Shown here: positions 1 through 8,103 of the stretch, in pieces | Layout: the number at the start of each line of letters is the position of its first letter | Numbering within the stretch: the stretch's first letter is position 1 | Assembly (NCBI GenBank): GCA_900404475.1 | Contig: OUQQ01000612.1 | Coordinates: forward strand, 1 to 12,055 | Direction of reading: 5' to 3' | DNA from: Spongospora subterranea | Taxonomy: Eukaryota; Endomyxa; Phytomyxea; Plasmodiophorida; Plasmodiophoridae | Length of the DNA stretch: 12,055 nt | The notes under the pieces: model-generated | Database searches by the model: none | The model's input: only the letters and a program-made list of their open reading frames with translations | Told to the model about the DNA's origin: nothing | Program-made: the position numbers and the translations under genes

Positions 1-2
1 TC

Positions 3-118
3 TCCGGTTACCACGTTCCCATCGACGCCGTCTATGATGTCCAAAGTGATTGAGGTCAACCGCTGTTCATGTTTAGGAGTTCACGTCGAGACATTTACTG
101 CTACTGTTGCTGAGCCGT
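3..118 (+). repeat. Dispersed repeat 1, copy B (partner at 8468-8583)
   Basis: This ~116-bp stretch aligns without gaps, in the same orientation, to 8468-8583. By eye about 16 bases differ (roughly 86% identity). An open frame crosses both copies, but nearly all differences change the amino acid and the other frames have stops, so I see no sign of protein constraint. The block may be LTR or other non-coding transposon DNA. The match stops near 118-138, where the gypsy-derived sequence begins. It may continue beyond the left edge of the window. Confidence 0.8.
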
Positions 119-222
119 TATGCAGGTTCCGCAAGCGTTGGTTGACGCAGAGCACCGAACCGCTGTTTATTCAGATCAAAGATAGATTATATAACTCAGA
201 ATCGCGATTTGATTTGGTGCAG

Positions 223-449
223 TTAATGCCAATCGTTAGTAAGGAAGATTCTGTACATTCCCCCTTTTATCGGATCGGACCGTTTCAGCAGAAACTGCTT
301 GAGCAGAATAGGGACATCTTCTTTGATGGAAGCTATAGGTTCCCATGTTGTGTCTTGCTCTTCGAAGCCAGCCCACTGTACTTGAACTTCAACATCGCCC
401 GATGCGGTGTTGCGACGGATGTCGCTCAGGCTCTTCACAAAGTGCCCAT
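223..449 (-). pseudogene. pol: Chromodomain at the C-terminus of the gypsy polyprotein
   Basis: Translation of the minus strand gives VEVQVQWAGFEEQDTTWEP, a clear chromodomain core: strands ending in [VW]-x-W-x-G-[FY], an acidic turn, and W-E-P. A short helix (DVPILLKQFLLK) follows. In chromoviruses this domain sits after integrase and directs integration by binding modified histones. Here it is separated from the integrase end by the inverted duplication at 450-527. The Met seen at 465 is therefore created by the rearrangement and is not a real start. The open frame stops just before 223. Confidence 0.88.
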
Positions 450-663
450 GTTTCATATTTTTCATCCCATGTTAAAGATGTACATGCTCGTCGTCTCAAA
501 AGATATGATGACTCACAGATCAATATAACTCAGGCTCTTCACCAAGTGCCCATGTCGATCATGGGCAATTTGTTCATAGATAGCCTGCGTTATATTGATC
601 TGTGAGTCATCATATCTTTTGAGACGATGACCATGTACATCTTTAATATGGGATGAAAAATAT
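450..663. repeat. Long palindrome (snap-back duplication) inside the gypsy integrase tail
   Basis: Positions 450-527 are the inverted copy of 588-663, with about 3 differences over 74 bp. Between them lie a second, direct copy of 424-449 (at 528-553) and the small native hairpin gcccatg-tcgat-catgggc (547-565). The whole folds into a ~105-bp stem with a 5-nt loop. Read on the minus strand, the integrase tail runs normally to 528, then reverses onto its own complement, then resumes at 449 with the same H-G-H-[LF]-V-K-S-L-S codons. Confidence 0.9.
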
Positions 664-1670
664 GATCTTTCACCCTATAAACATATTCATCGATGGGCCA
701 ACAATCTGACCTGAACCGTGTCAAGCGCCAGAGATTTAATGGCGTTTTGTGCGGTTCAAATTGGTCGACTTAAGACGTAGTCTCCTATTTCGAAGTTTAT
801 CGGGACGACGATTCGCTGTTTAGCCCGAGACGCGTGCGACTGACCACGTTGACGAGTCAATTTACTGACGACTTGACGGTGGATGATATCGCACGATGCC
901 GCTAGATCAGTTGTGATATCATGAACTGCTTGCGATGTCAATGGCATATCCACGATCTGGTTAAGAGGTTCGATAAAGATAGTGGAGTCCGGTCACTATA
1001 AAGTCATTGGAGCGAAACCAATATGAGTTCGTCCACGATGATTTAGAGCCACGTTGATTAATGGGAAGTACATAGGGCCAAGCATGACATGACGAGCGGA
1101 ATTCAGATATGAGCGCGCGAAGAACATGAAGTACAAGCTTTGTTGACGACTTCAACGGTTTCGTTCGCCTATGGAATATGCAGTAGTAAATTGATGGTTG
1201 ATATGAGGGCGAGAACATAGTTCTGCTACCATTTGGTTCTTGAAATGGGAGCCCTGGTCAGATGCATGTGCGAACACGATGCCAAACCTCTCAAAACCAG
1301 TCAACAATGAGACCATTGACTGCTCCACAATGGTCGGCAAATTCGCACCGAATTGACTCTATGAACTGACTCAGGTCGTCTTTGATAACGAGAACAAAAG
1401 CAAAATTGTGTGGTGATTTCCTGGGTGATTTTTCGATGAACAAAAATCATAATGAATTACTTGATTGGGTCTCGTCGCATGGATCGCATGCTCAAAAGGA
1501 CGTGGGATCACATTCCCTCGTAGGCGAACGCAGTGAAGGCATTTTTCGACAATGCCTACAATATACTGTGTCATTCCGTTCCACCAGGAAATAGAATTAT
1601 TAGACCGGAGTGTTCTCTCCTTCGATTGATGACCGGCAAGGCCACTGTGGGCGATGACGACGATGCCCAA
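588..1670 (-). pseudogene. pol: Ty3/gypsy integrase, D,D35E type, broken
   Basis: The HHCC zinc-binding domain is visible at 1670-1520: His at residues 8 and 14 and Cys at 44 and 47 of the open segment, as H-x5-H and C-x2-C. The first catalytic Asp is in IHYDF (codon 1448-1446). The second is in ASDQGSHFKNQ (1259-1257). The Glu is in TVEVVNKA (1153-1151), in a different frame. The second Asp and Glu are 106 nt apart, matching the canonical 35-residue spacing once the frameshift is allowed for. Downstream, 953-756 gives the C-terminal domain (INFEIGDYVL). The last part, V-H-G-H-R-L-K-R-Y near 640-615, leads toward the chromodomain. All catalytic residues are retained, but the frame is broken at least four times. 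Confidence 0.9.
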
Positions 1671-1908
1671 AGCGAGGTTACAGCCCGGCTGAATTGGGAT
1701 CCAAATTCGATCATTAGCAATGGTCTTCCATAGACCCTCAGTTTCATTGAATTTTTGATTTCATGTTCGTCAGGAATAATAGATGACTCCTTATTGATGG
1801 GCTGTTCAGCAAGATTTGAGACCTGAGCTGCTACAATTTTTTTTCCAGGGATGGCCAGACAAAATTAGCAGGATGTGATTGAACTAGAACAGGTGCTGTG
1901 CAATGATT

Positions 1909-2718
1909 TCATCTGGCACTGATTGGACACGGTGCTCCCCATCGAGTGAAAACGTCGGCACAGACGTTTTGATCTCCTTCAATATGTTCAATAATGTAAG
2001 GTATGTTGGCAATCTGCAACTCCCATCGTTCAAGTCGATCAGCTGTATGTCGAGTAAGATTGGCGCTGCGATTTGTTGCGTTGAAAAAATACATCAAATT
2101 TCGGTGATCGGTAAAAATTCGGATAGGCGTTGATCGAATAAGGACATGTCGAAGACAAGATATCCCTTCAAATATAGGATAACCTTCCTGTTAATATATT
2201 GGCCAAGCGGAGGCTATTTGCTCGGAGGTGCCAGAAATACAGGTCCAAAGCTCATGTCGTTGTTCCACTACTGGTAGATCGCAGTCGGCTGGTGGGATTT
2301 GAGTAAGTACTGCTGACCAACATTCCTGGGATGCATCTGGGAACAGACAAGCTAGCCAATCGTCTTTCGGGTGTGCAAGACGCATCAAATTTGATAGATG
2401 TCTTGACAACCTCTCAACATGAGTCGTTCCCCATCCAATATCGCTCAGAAGAACTCGTCGTAGTGCTGATTTCTTGCAGCTTTTGGCAACACGGGTTGCG
2501 GCTGATAACAGCTCCTGAAGTGGATGGATAAGTTGATCGAAGTTTGGAACGTTTCGGCGGATCCAGTTCAAAGCGCATATGAATTGTTGAATTTCATCAG
2601 CTCGCTTTGGTGGTGTCATTTGAACAGGACCCTGAATGAAACAGTCATCGTAAGTGACTCCTTGTGGTGTTATACTGTGTCCTGTCCACGTCGCCTCATC
2701 AGTATGAAGATATTGCAC
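1909..2718 (-). pseudogene. pol: Ty3/gypsy RT connection and RNase H, broken
   Basis: An open frame of 175 codons (2718-2191) overlaps the end of the RT segment in another frame. It encodes the connection domain (GHSITPQGVTYD, then IQQFICALNWIRRNVPNF), followed by the start of RNase H. The first catalytic Asp of RNase H is in LFPDASQ (codon 2337-2335). The frame is lost at 2191. The C-terminal part of RNase H reappears at 2097-1909 as IEHIEGDQNVCADVFTRW, where the late Asp of the active site is kept. The connection region style, with an extended insertion before LAHP, resembles oomycete elements. Confidence 0.85.
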
Positions 2719-3340
2719 CGATCTGGATTACATTTAATTCCAGCCGCCGCCATCGCTTGGAGGAGTTTTTTCAGCACCGTCATATGGTCCAAGACAGAAT
2801 CTTTCGTGGCATAACCCAGACCATCATCGAGCCATAACAGAGCGCAGACGTATAGTGATTTCTGCAAAACCTCTTGCATCCCGGCTTGGAATGTCGCCAC
2901 TGAGTCCACGATCCCCTGGATCAGTCGTCGTGGTGTAAAAAACACCTTCATGTGTCATGAATGAACACATCTCTTGCGAGTCGCGGTGGAGTGGAATTTG
3001 TCAATATCCTTTGAAACAGTCTAAAAGAATATTTGACGTCGCGTTGCGAAGATATCCGAGGACAATGTCGATATGGAACATCGGCCATACGATGGGTTCG
3101 ATCGACCTCTTAATTTCCACAGATTCGTCTGTCATTCGATATCCTCCTCTACCTGGCTTTGGGTATAACTAATGCGGCTGATGCATCTCGACTGCGAGGA
3201 TTTCTGTGCAAAGAAGGTTGATAGGGTATTGGATAGCGTCGTAATCAAGGGCTTTGGGTCAGCTTTTCGGTGTAGATGTGGCGTGACTTTGGCTGGAGGA
3301 TCATTCCCAAGGCTGGTTCGCCAAACATCAAAACCGGGCA
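2670..3340 (-). pseudogene. pol: Ty3/gypsy reverse transcriptase, broken
   Basis: The minus strand shows reverse transcriptase blocks in the right order but in several frames. Motif A reads D-C-F-K-G-Y with its catalytic Asp codon at 3021-3019. The next codon but six is TGA (3003-3001), at the place of the conserved Trp, which fits a single TGG to TGA change. A clean open stretch (2951-2670) then gives FFTPRRL, the conserved block before the palm. It also gives WLDDGLGYA, the equivalent of the Y-x-D-D box, with both Asp codons retained near 2828-2823. After it come the thumb-side lysine/asparagine-proline residues (KCNPDRC). Upstream (3340-3030) the template-binding half is recognisable only in fragments. 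The catalytic residues survive while the frame does not. Confidence 0.85.
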
Positions 3341-3781
3341 CTAACTCGAGTAGGTCTGGCTTCGTCGTGAAAACGGAATTCCACTTGAAATGGCCCTGTT
3401 TACCACATCGTCGATTGCCTTTTTCGTGTTGACATCGTCATCGTTCCCGATTGGAATATCGTGATCGAATCCAGGTTCTGGGTAGTCCTGTTCTGAGACC
3501 GAGAGGCGTTTAGATTGAGGTACCTCTTGATGATTCATTGACGCCATTTCCGAGAGTGGCATTGGGATTGTCGTTTCGGGCTTACCAATGAGGACTGTTT
3601 CCATATCTTCATGTGTGACATTGCAAGATACAGATCGGAATCTGGCTGTTCCTGCTCTAGTAAATAGAGTTAGGTTTAGGTGGGCCACTTGTCGAATCGT
3701 AGCAAATTCTCGGTTGTCGCCAAATTGCATTTTAACGCTGGACTTAGTGACTCAATTAACACCGGTCCTTTATCAGTGATT
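3341..3781 (-). pseudogene. pol: Ty3/gypsy protease C-terminal part and linker to RT
   Basis: An open frame of 130 codons (3730-3341) starts inside the protease fold. Segments such as KMQFGDNREFATIRQVAHLN and EDMETVLIGKP look like the C-terminal half of a retropepsin, the second ending in the helix region after the flap. It continues into an acidic, low-complexity linker (DHDIPIGNDDD) of the kind found between protease and reverse transcriptase. The protease catalytic motif lies just upstream in a different frame, separated by a stop at 3784-3782, so the domain is split. The assignment rests on position between gag and RT and on general family resemblance. Confidence 0.65.
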
Positions 3782-4458
3782 TCATGTAGCATCCTTCGTG
3801 AAATGGTTGTTTCTATATGAGCCATCGTCCAGTTCGAACGGTAGATTTACCCGATTATCTAACAGGACCCGATTACTGTCGCTGTAATCTGACGTAGCTA
3901 TCAGGCGTTTGGTTTGCGCCGGGCCGTTGTTCAATTTTTCGAACGCAGCTTTGCGTTTGGCAGGAGTGCATATGGTACAGATTTGTAGCCAATGGTCCCC
4001 TCCACAGAACAGGCACCCTCCATCAGGTGGTTTCCAGTTTCCATAATCGTTCCTTGGTACAGCGGCTTGATGCCCGTACTAATGTTGGAATTGTTTGTCG
4101 CCGGTGCTGATGGCTGCTGTATAGGGCGCTGTTGGTTAGAACTCTTTGCATTGCCATGGGACGGCTTTCGTTGTTCAGTTTATCTGCTGGTGTAATCAGC
4201 AGTATCTTTATGCCGAGGCTTCTCAGTGAGCAGATGTACCTCGTGCTGTTTTTCGAAAAATTTTGCCTCATCGGCTTCTGCTTTATGCTCATCTCCGAAC
4301 TTGATGTGTTCGATCATGTCGTGTAGAGTCGCCGGTCGCACTCCGGCTCGCAGGTATTTGATCCTTCGCTTATCCCTTTTTGTACTTTCCGGGAAGAATA
4401 AGAATAATTCCTGATAGCCAATTACTTGTTCGGAGGGCCTGGTCTTATCTGGCCTCAA
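3782..4458 (-). pseudogene. gag: Ty3/gypsy gag C-terminal part with zinc knuckle, running into protease start
   Basis: An open segment from 4458 to about 4180 carries a charged gag-like stretch (LRAGVRPATLHDMIEHIKFG). A stop follows, then a Gln/Ser/Pro-rich linker, then a frameshift. The zinc knuckle lies in the new frame at 4015-3977: CLFCGGDHWLQIC, i.e. CX2CX3HX4C, one residue shorter in its middle loop than the common retroviral CX2CX4HX4C. The frame continues into a protease-like LPFELDDGS, where D-D-G sits at the place of the usual D-[ST]-G catalytic motif, and stops at 3784-3782. The first five codons from the Met at 4458 are encoded by the neighbouring dispersed repeat (4445-4590), so this apparent start is chimeric and not the true gag start. 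The N-terminal gag is absent. Confidence 0.75.
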
Positions 4459-4590
4459 TCTTCGTTTGACGCATTCACAGAGGCTCTCGACTCACAGCAG
4501 GAGGTCGTGGTAGCGCCAACGGCGGCAGCACTATTCCACTTTGAAGCACAAGTCGAGCATGGAGCACGTGATACAAGGGCGGCGATTGCC
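4445..4590 (+). repeat. Dispersed repeat 2, copy B (partner at 9023-9169)
   Basis: This 146-bp block aligns to 9023-9169 with one 1-nt gap in the first 15 bases and about 14 substitutions. Both copies begin with TTATCTGGCC. A shared open frame gives segments such as VAPTAAAL and FEAQVEHGAR. However, the differences fall on all three codon positions and mostly change the residue, so coding constraint is not supported. In this copy the right inverted end seen at 9241-9273 is missing. Confidence 0.85.
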
Positions 4591-5556
4591 ACATAGATTT
4601 GAGTCTCAAAAGATGAAATTGGAAGTGTCGCTGTTGGTTCGATTAGAGACAGATTTCGAGACAGCACTGTGGGCACATCCAGCAAAAATGAATCGAATCC
4701 TGAACAAAGCAAGACGAAGAGAATGAGGAAACCTCTATAAACAATCAGCTGGTTTGCGATGAAGGCGACATGTCCTGCAGCAATGGTGTTCCGTAAGGAA
4801 TTCCCTCTGTGTCCCAATGGGTTTCGGGGCATAGGGTCAGATAATACCTGAGGAAAGGTTGACATTTTAGGACGGCGAAGCTTGGGTGACTAAACCGTAT
4901 CCAATGGAGATGACGGGTCAGAGTCATGAGAAAGTATTGTGGCGTCGGCGATGTGTTATTGAAATCATACCTTGCCCGTTGCCCTCAAGGTGAAATATGC
5001 CACCCGATAGCCTCGCTCGCTGTCGTCAATTTAGAACATTCGCTTCTATTGTGATTCTTGGCAGGAAATATAACATCTCACAACCCTTATTTCATAACCC
5101 ATTATGATTATTCCAACAAATCGGTTCAATCCCATGTCGGCAAGTCGATTCATCGTGATGCGTTTTCCCGTTTTATTCAGTAATTGGGTTTTGTGTCAAA
5201 CATTTTACGCTTTTCCAGGTACACGATTGCCCACCCGAAGATGAGTTGGTTGTTCTCTAACGGGGTGGGATCTATTGTCATCCCTTCCACAGCAATCGTA
5301 TCCGATGGTAGCCGGCTACATCCATTCAATCGACTCAACAATGAAATCAATCGCCATCAATCGAGCGTAAGTTGCCTACCTAGTCCATAGCGGAGGGAGG
5401 TGTTGAATCCACATATGTATCTCGACCAATGTTGGCCAGAGTCCAACGAGTTATACCGAGAAAAGTTAATATGAATACAACAGAATAATCTTGTGAAACT
5501 ACCCTCATAAGCCCATCAGGTTTATTTGTTTGAGTTCATCTACCATTTTTGTTGTA
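4591..5556. other. No recognisable gene
   Basis: Only short open frames occur, on both strands, without family signatures, consistent composition or repeat matches elsewhere in the window. It lies between the end of the gypsy/repeat block and the stop codon of the minus-strand gene at 5557. The last part (about 5450-5556) would be the 3' untranslated region of that gene. I see no AATAAA there. Confidence 0.5.
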
Positions 5557-6720
5557 TCATTTGAGGGCCCAACCTTGCGATGACCGAGAACCATATTGAC
5601 AGATATCAGATTCCCTTGTGTCTGTTCCAGGACAGCAATTGCTACTGAACGAGGTGTAGAATACTGATTCTCCCCATCTCCGAATAAATTCCTCAGCACT
5701 TCCAGCGCAATGACGACGAAAACAATTGTAAATAGGACGGGATGTTCTGATAAAAGTGGTTAAATCCGGATGAGGCGATCTCTGTGATGCTGTCTTCGCA
5801 ATCACGAACTGATCATACTGTTCGAAAATTCCGGAAAGCGCTGTGAGGAGGTCTCGGGTTGATTTATAGCGAAGCTTAAGTCTTGCTGGAATATCAAATG
5901 GTCGGTTGATCGATCCGCATTCACTGGACTCCAAGCCGTGACATTTCCGCAGGCCGAATTTCGAATGTGAAAATTGAGGGCCCCATCTTCGAATCCACTC
6001 ATTTGTATTGTGGCCACAGTGATAAACAAAGCACCCCCAGATGGGTTTCGGAGACTCGTGATAATATGTTCGGTAAGGCCTCCGACTCATGGCGCCACAC
6101 GATAGGTATTTCTCGGTAACTTTCCAGCACAGATTGAGTTTTTTTTCTGCGGTTTTTGACATTGAAACAGCAGCAACAAGAGCTTTGAGATCCAAGAAAT
6201 CAGAGTCTTTGTCTCTGAAGCACGAATGTTCATCAGTTTTTCTATCAAAAAAGGCGAATGAAAACCTGTTGTTAGGGTTTCTGACGATTTTCGTCCTCTG
6301 GTAACCGCAGGTGTTATAATTTGATCCAGGACCGGGGCAGCATTTGAATCCAAAATAACGGTGCTTGAAACGCGTTCCCCAACGTGTCTGGAACAGGTCC
6401 ATGTCTTTGCCACAACATTTCACAAGACATTGAAGGACGGGGATACAGATGTGTTTTAGACAATGAATCACCTTATGACAAATATTGCGGAGTGATCTTC
6501 TGCAAGAGACCAGTTTCAAAACAAAATTCGAAATTCGGATCAGTTTTTGCATGGTGCTGGTTGCCTTGGCAATTAGCCTAGTATCAAGAGCATCGATGTT
6601 GTTTTGTCCGACCTCAGCGTTATCCCGCTCCGACTCTCCGCGCAGCAGTAGCCCCATCATGTGTTCCGTCATGGCGACACTGTTGGGAAACTCGACCTGT
6701 TCTGAGTTCGTCTCCTTTCC
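5557..6720 (-). CDS. Intact terminal exon/ORF with three C-x4-C-x9-RWG-x12-C modules
   Basis: A Met-initiated open frame of 371 codons (6672-5557) extends 16 more codons to a strong acceptor-like CTGCTCAG ending at 6721. It contains three copies of one module, numbered from that Met: C82/C87/R97-W98-G99/F107/C112; C214/C219/R229-W230-G231/F239/C244; C317/C322/R332-W333-G334/F342/C347. The consensus C-x4-C-x6-[FW]-x2-RWG-x7-F-x4-C has identical spacing in all three. A further Cys follows each at +8 to +11. Helix-like charged stretches precede modules 2 and 3 (KALVAAVSMSKTAEKK, LLTALSGIFEQYDQF). The even number of conserved cysteines per module suggests disulfides and a secreted or apoplastic setting. 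It is the only long unbroken frame in a window of wrecked transposons, so it is probably maintained. I do not recognise the family, and no catalytic motif is visible. Confidence 0.65.
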   Translation of the reverse strand, partial: GKETNSEQVEFPNSVAMTEHMMGLLLRGESERDNAEVGQNNIDALDTRLIAKATSTMQKLIRISNFVLKLVSCRRSLRNICHKVIHCLKHICIPVLQCLVKCCGKDMDLFQTRWGTRFKHRYFGFKCCPGPGSNYNTCGYQRTKIVRNPNNRFSFAFFDRKTDEHSCFRDKDSDFLDLKALVAAVSMSKTAEKKLNLCWKVTEKYLSCGAMSRRPYRTYYHESPKPIWGCFVYHCGHNTNEWIRRWGPQFSHSKFGLRKCHGLESSECGSINRPFDIPARLKLRYKSTRDLLTALSGIFEQYDQFVIAKTASQRSPHPDLTTFIRTSRPIYNCFRRHCAGSAEEFIRRWGESVFYTSFSSNCCPGTDTRESDICQYGSRSSQGWALK

Positions 6721-8103
6721 CTGAGCAGACGATACCGTTTTTTAATCATCAAATCCTAGACAGAGCGGGGAACCAGAGTTCTGACCAGAAATAAACAGAG
6801 GCTAGCATAGTCTTTGACCTCATCCAGGTCCCAGTTTAGGCGCCGACAGAGCAATCTCAATCCCAACAAGTACTTGCAATTACGAAAATCAACCATTTTG
6901 TGATTCTGCGCCGCAAATCCTTCCTAGTACGCCATAATCAGATATTGGTAATCACGATTCTCGGCAATCTCTTACTGGCACGAAATTCTCACGAACGTCA
7001 ACAGGCTGGGTTTTCGAATTAATCGTATTTTCGATGCGACAATCGAAAGTTTTGCCCGCTACGCTCTCAATTGACTGTCGATCATCAATACTGATACGGG
7101 ATACATCACGGTTTGAACTCGTGCTCAGGGTCCAATCCTAACACGAACTAATTAGCAAACCCAAAAACAATTTGAACATGGACTGAACGGCTAAGTTTCT
7201 GGAAAAACTGTCACCAAATCGGTGGGCGTTTCTGTTAGAGGGCACGAAATTCTCGAGCAAGTCTTTTGACGGCAAAATTTCCGAATCAATAGGAATTCGA
7301 TTTAGATCGATAAGGCAATCGAGGTTCTCGCGCTGTTGGCTCAACTGTTGAGAATCGATACTCATATGGGACGCGTCAATTTTCGAACCCGGGCTCGAGT
7401 GCCATTCCTAAAAACTCATTTAACAAGCCGAATCTCTATATGAACATGAACTAAACGACTAGATTCATCGAAGAACAGTCACCAAACTGGTGGGGGTTTG
7501 GCACGAGAATCTCGAGAATGTGTTTTGAAGGCAAAATTTCCGAATCAACAGGAACTCGATTTAGATCGATAAGGCAATCGAAGTTCTCGCGCTGTTGGCT
7601 CAACTGTTGACAATCGATACTGATATGGGACGCGTCAATTTTCGAACCCGGGCCCGAGCGCCATTCCTAAAAACGCACTTTAACAAGCCGAGTCTCTATA
7701 TGAAGATGAACTGAACGACTAGACTCATCGAAGAACTTTCACCAAACTGGTCGACACGATTGATATTGGAAAAACCACACGCCAACAAGGAATTGCCTTT
7801 CAGCAAATTTGACTTCAATGTTGAACATTTGAATACTGGATAGTGTACACCTGGGGTCTTGTCATTTGCCAACTCCTGCGATGGAGACATGGTGTCCTGC
7901 AAGACAAATGCTCTCAGAACTTGGCAATCTTTAAAGCGACATTCCGCCATTTATACCGAGAACGTCGAGGAGGCGATTGTTGTGGAGGCATTGGCCTGAC
8001 CGGAGCCAAGCGGTTCGTTCCAACCATGCCCAGGTTTGGTTGTCACAGATCGAGTCGGTCTGGTCACCACAAGCAGCAATCCCAACAAGCTGAGGACCCG
8101 CAT
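5557..8103 (-). CDS. Candidate seven-exon gene for a secreted cysteine-rich repeat protein (~730 aa)
   Basis: This is a gene model I built by eye. Exons (minus) are 8103-7957, 7896-7720, 7666-7460, 7407-7192, 7137-6976, 6905-6786 and 6720-5557. Introns are 60, 53, 52, 54, 70 and 65 bp. All six fall in phase 0, every exon length is a multiple of three, and every in-frame stop lies inside an intron. Exon 1 encodes a signal peptide, exons 2-5 contain tandemly duplicated units, and exon 7 holds three Cys/Trp modules. The acceptors are good (TTGCAG, TTTTTAG, GCGCAG, GCTCAG). The donors are mixed: GTAAGA, GTATAA and GTCAGA are plausible, two are GTCGTT, and one is GC. Some joins may therefore be wrong, or parts may be decaying. 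The alternative is a separate short secreted gene (from 8103) plus an independent gene ending at 5557. No known family recognised; role unknown, probably extracellular. Confidence 0.45.
6976..7753 (-). repeat. Tandem ~260-bp exon-intron units (about three copies)
   Basis: Landmarks recur at regular spacing: the ggcacgaRa word at 6977, 7241 and 7500, and the tcaccaaa word at 7211, 7479 and 7739, giving 259-268 bp periods. The two inner units are close (about 90% over most of their length). The 6976-7137 unit is much more diverged but keeps the pattern at protein level: acidic residue-Trp at the exon start, then S-I-D, then F-D-C-x-I. Each unit has an exon-like part (207, 216 and 162 bp, or longer if read to a stop at 6952) and an intron-like part (53, 52 and 54 bp) ending in TTAG before GA. 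The exon difference is 9 nt, a multiple of three; the intron differences are not. Confidence 0.8.
7957..8103 (-). CDS. Signal-peptide exon of the secreted-protein model
   Basis: The frame from 8103 opens with MRVLSLLGLLLVVTRPTRS: a basic n-region, a leucine/valine core of about ten residues, and small/polar residues before a likely cleavage site. A Ser/Thr/Gly-rich spacer follows. An in-frame Met 13 codons upstream (8142) could also start translation, but it would put the hydrophobic core about 17 residues in, so 8103 is preferred. The frame meets TAA at 7953-7951, inside a GTATAA donor (7956). A 60-bp intron ending TTGTCTTGCAG (to 7897) rejoins the same frame. If the stop is instead used, the product is a 49-50-residue secreted peptide. 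Confidence 0.5.

Larger units (their letters stand above)
121..4444 (-). mobile_element. Decayed Ty3/gypsy chromovirus, internal region only
   Basis: Read on the minus strand, the order is gag zinc knuckle, aspartic protease, reverse transcriptase, RNase H, integrase (HHCC then D,D35E), chromodomain. That is the Ty3/gypsy chromovirus order. Every domain is recognisable, but the reading frame is broken repeatedly by frameshifts and stop codons, so nothing functional can be made. The N-terminal part of gag and both LTRs are missing: I find no long direct repeat flanking the element. The right boundary abuts a dispersed repeat at 4445, and the left boundary abuts its companion repeat near 118-138. 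The exact ends are inferred from where the partner copies at 8468-9169 stop matching. The domain style suggests an oomycete host. Confidence 0.85.

Noticed and set aside
345..605. Plus-strand 86-codon ORF containing RLKRYDDSQINITQA, a true integrase-tail sequence
   Set aside because: It is the inverted copy created by the palindrome. The authentic orientation is minus, so this is not an independent gene or a second element.
450..663. Palindrome as a sequencing or assembly chimera
   Set aside because: The arms differ at several positions, the duplicated 26-bp word also differs, and a pre-existing hairpin explains the switch point. A chimera would give identical arms.
4455..4865. Minus-strand 136-codon ORF and other frames across 4591-5556
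   Set aside because: It mixes repeat-derived sequence with unrelated DNA and has no recognisable domain. Nothing supports it as a gene.
6610..6660. Possible RxLR-EER effector motif (LLLRG...ESER) near the start of the 371-codon ORF
   Set aside because: The first position is Leu instead of Arg. No signal peptide directly precedes it in frame (a stop lies just upstream unless an intron is assumed), and in the spliced model it would be hundreds of residues from the N-terminus. Similarity is too weak to claim.
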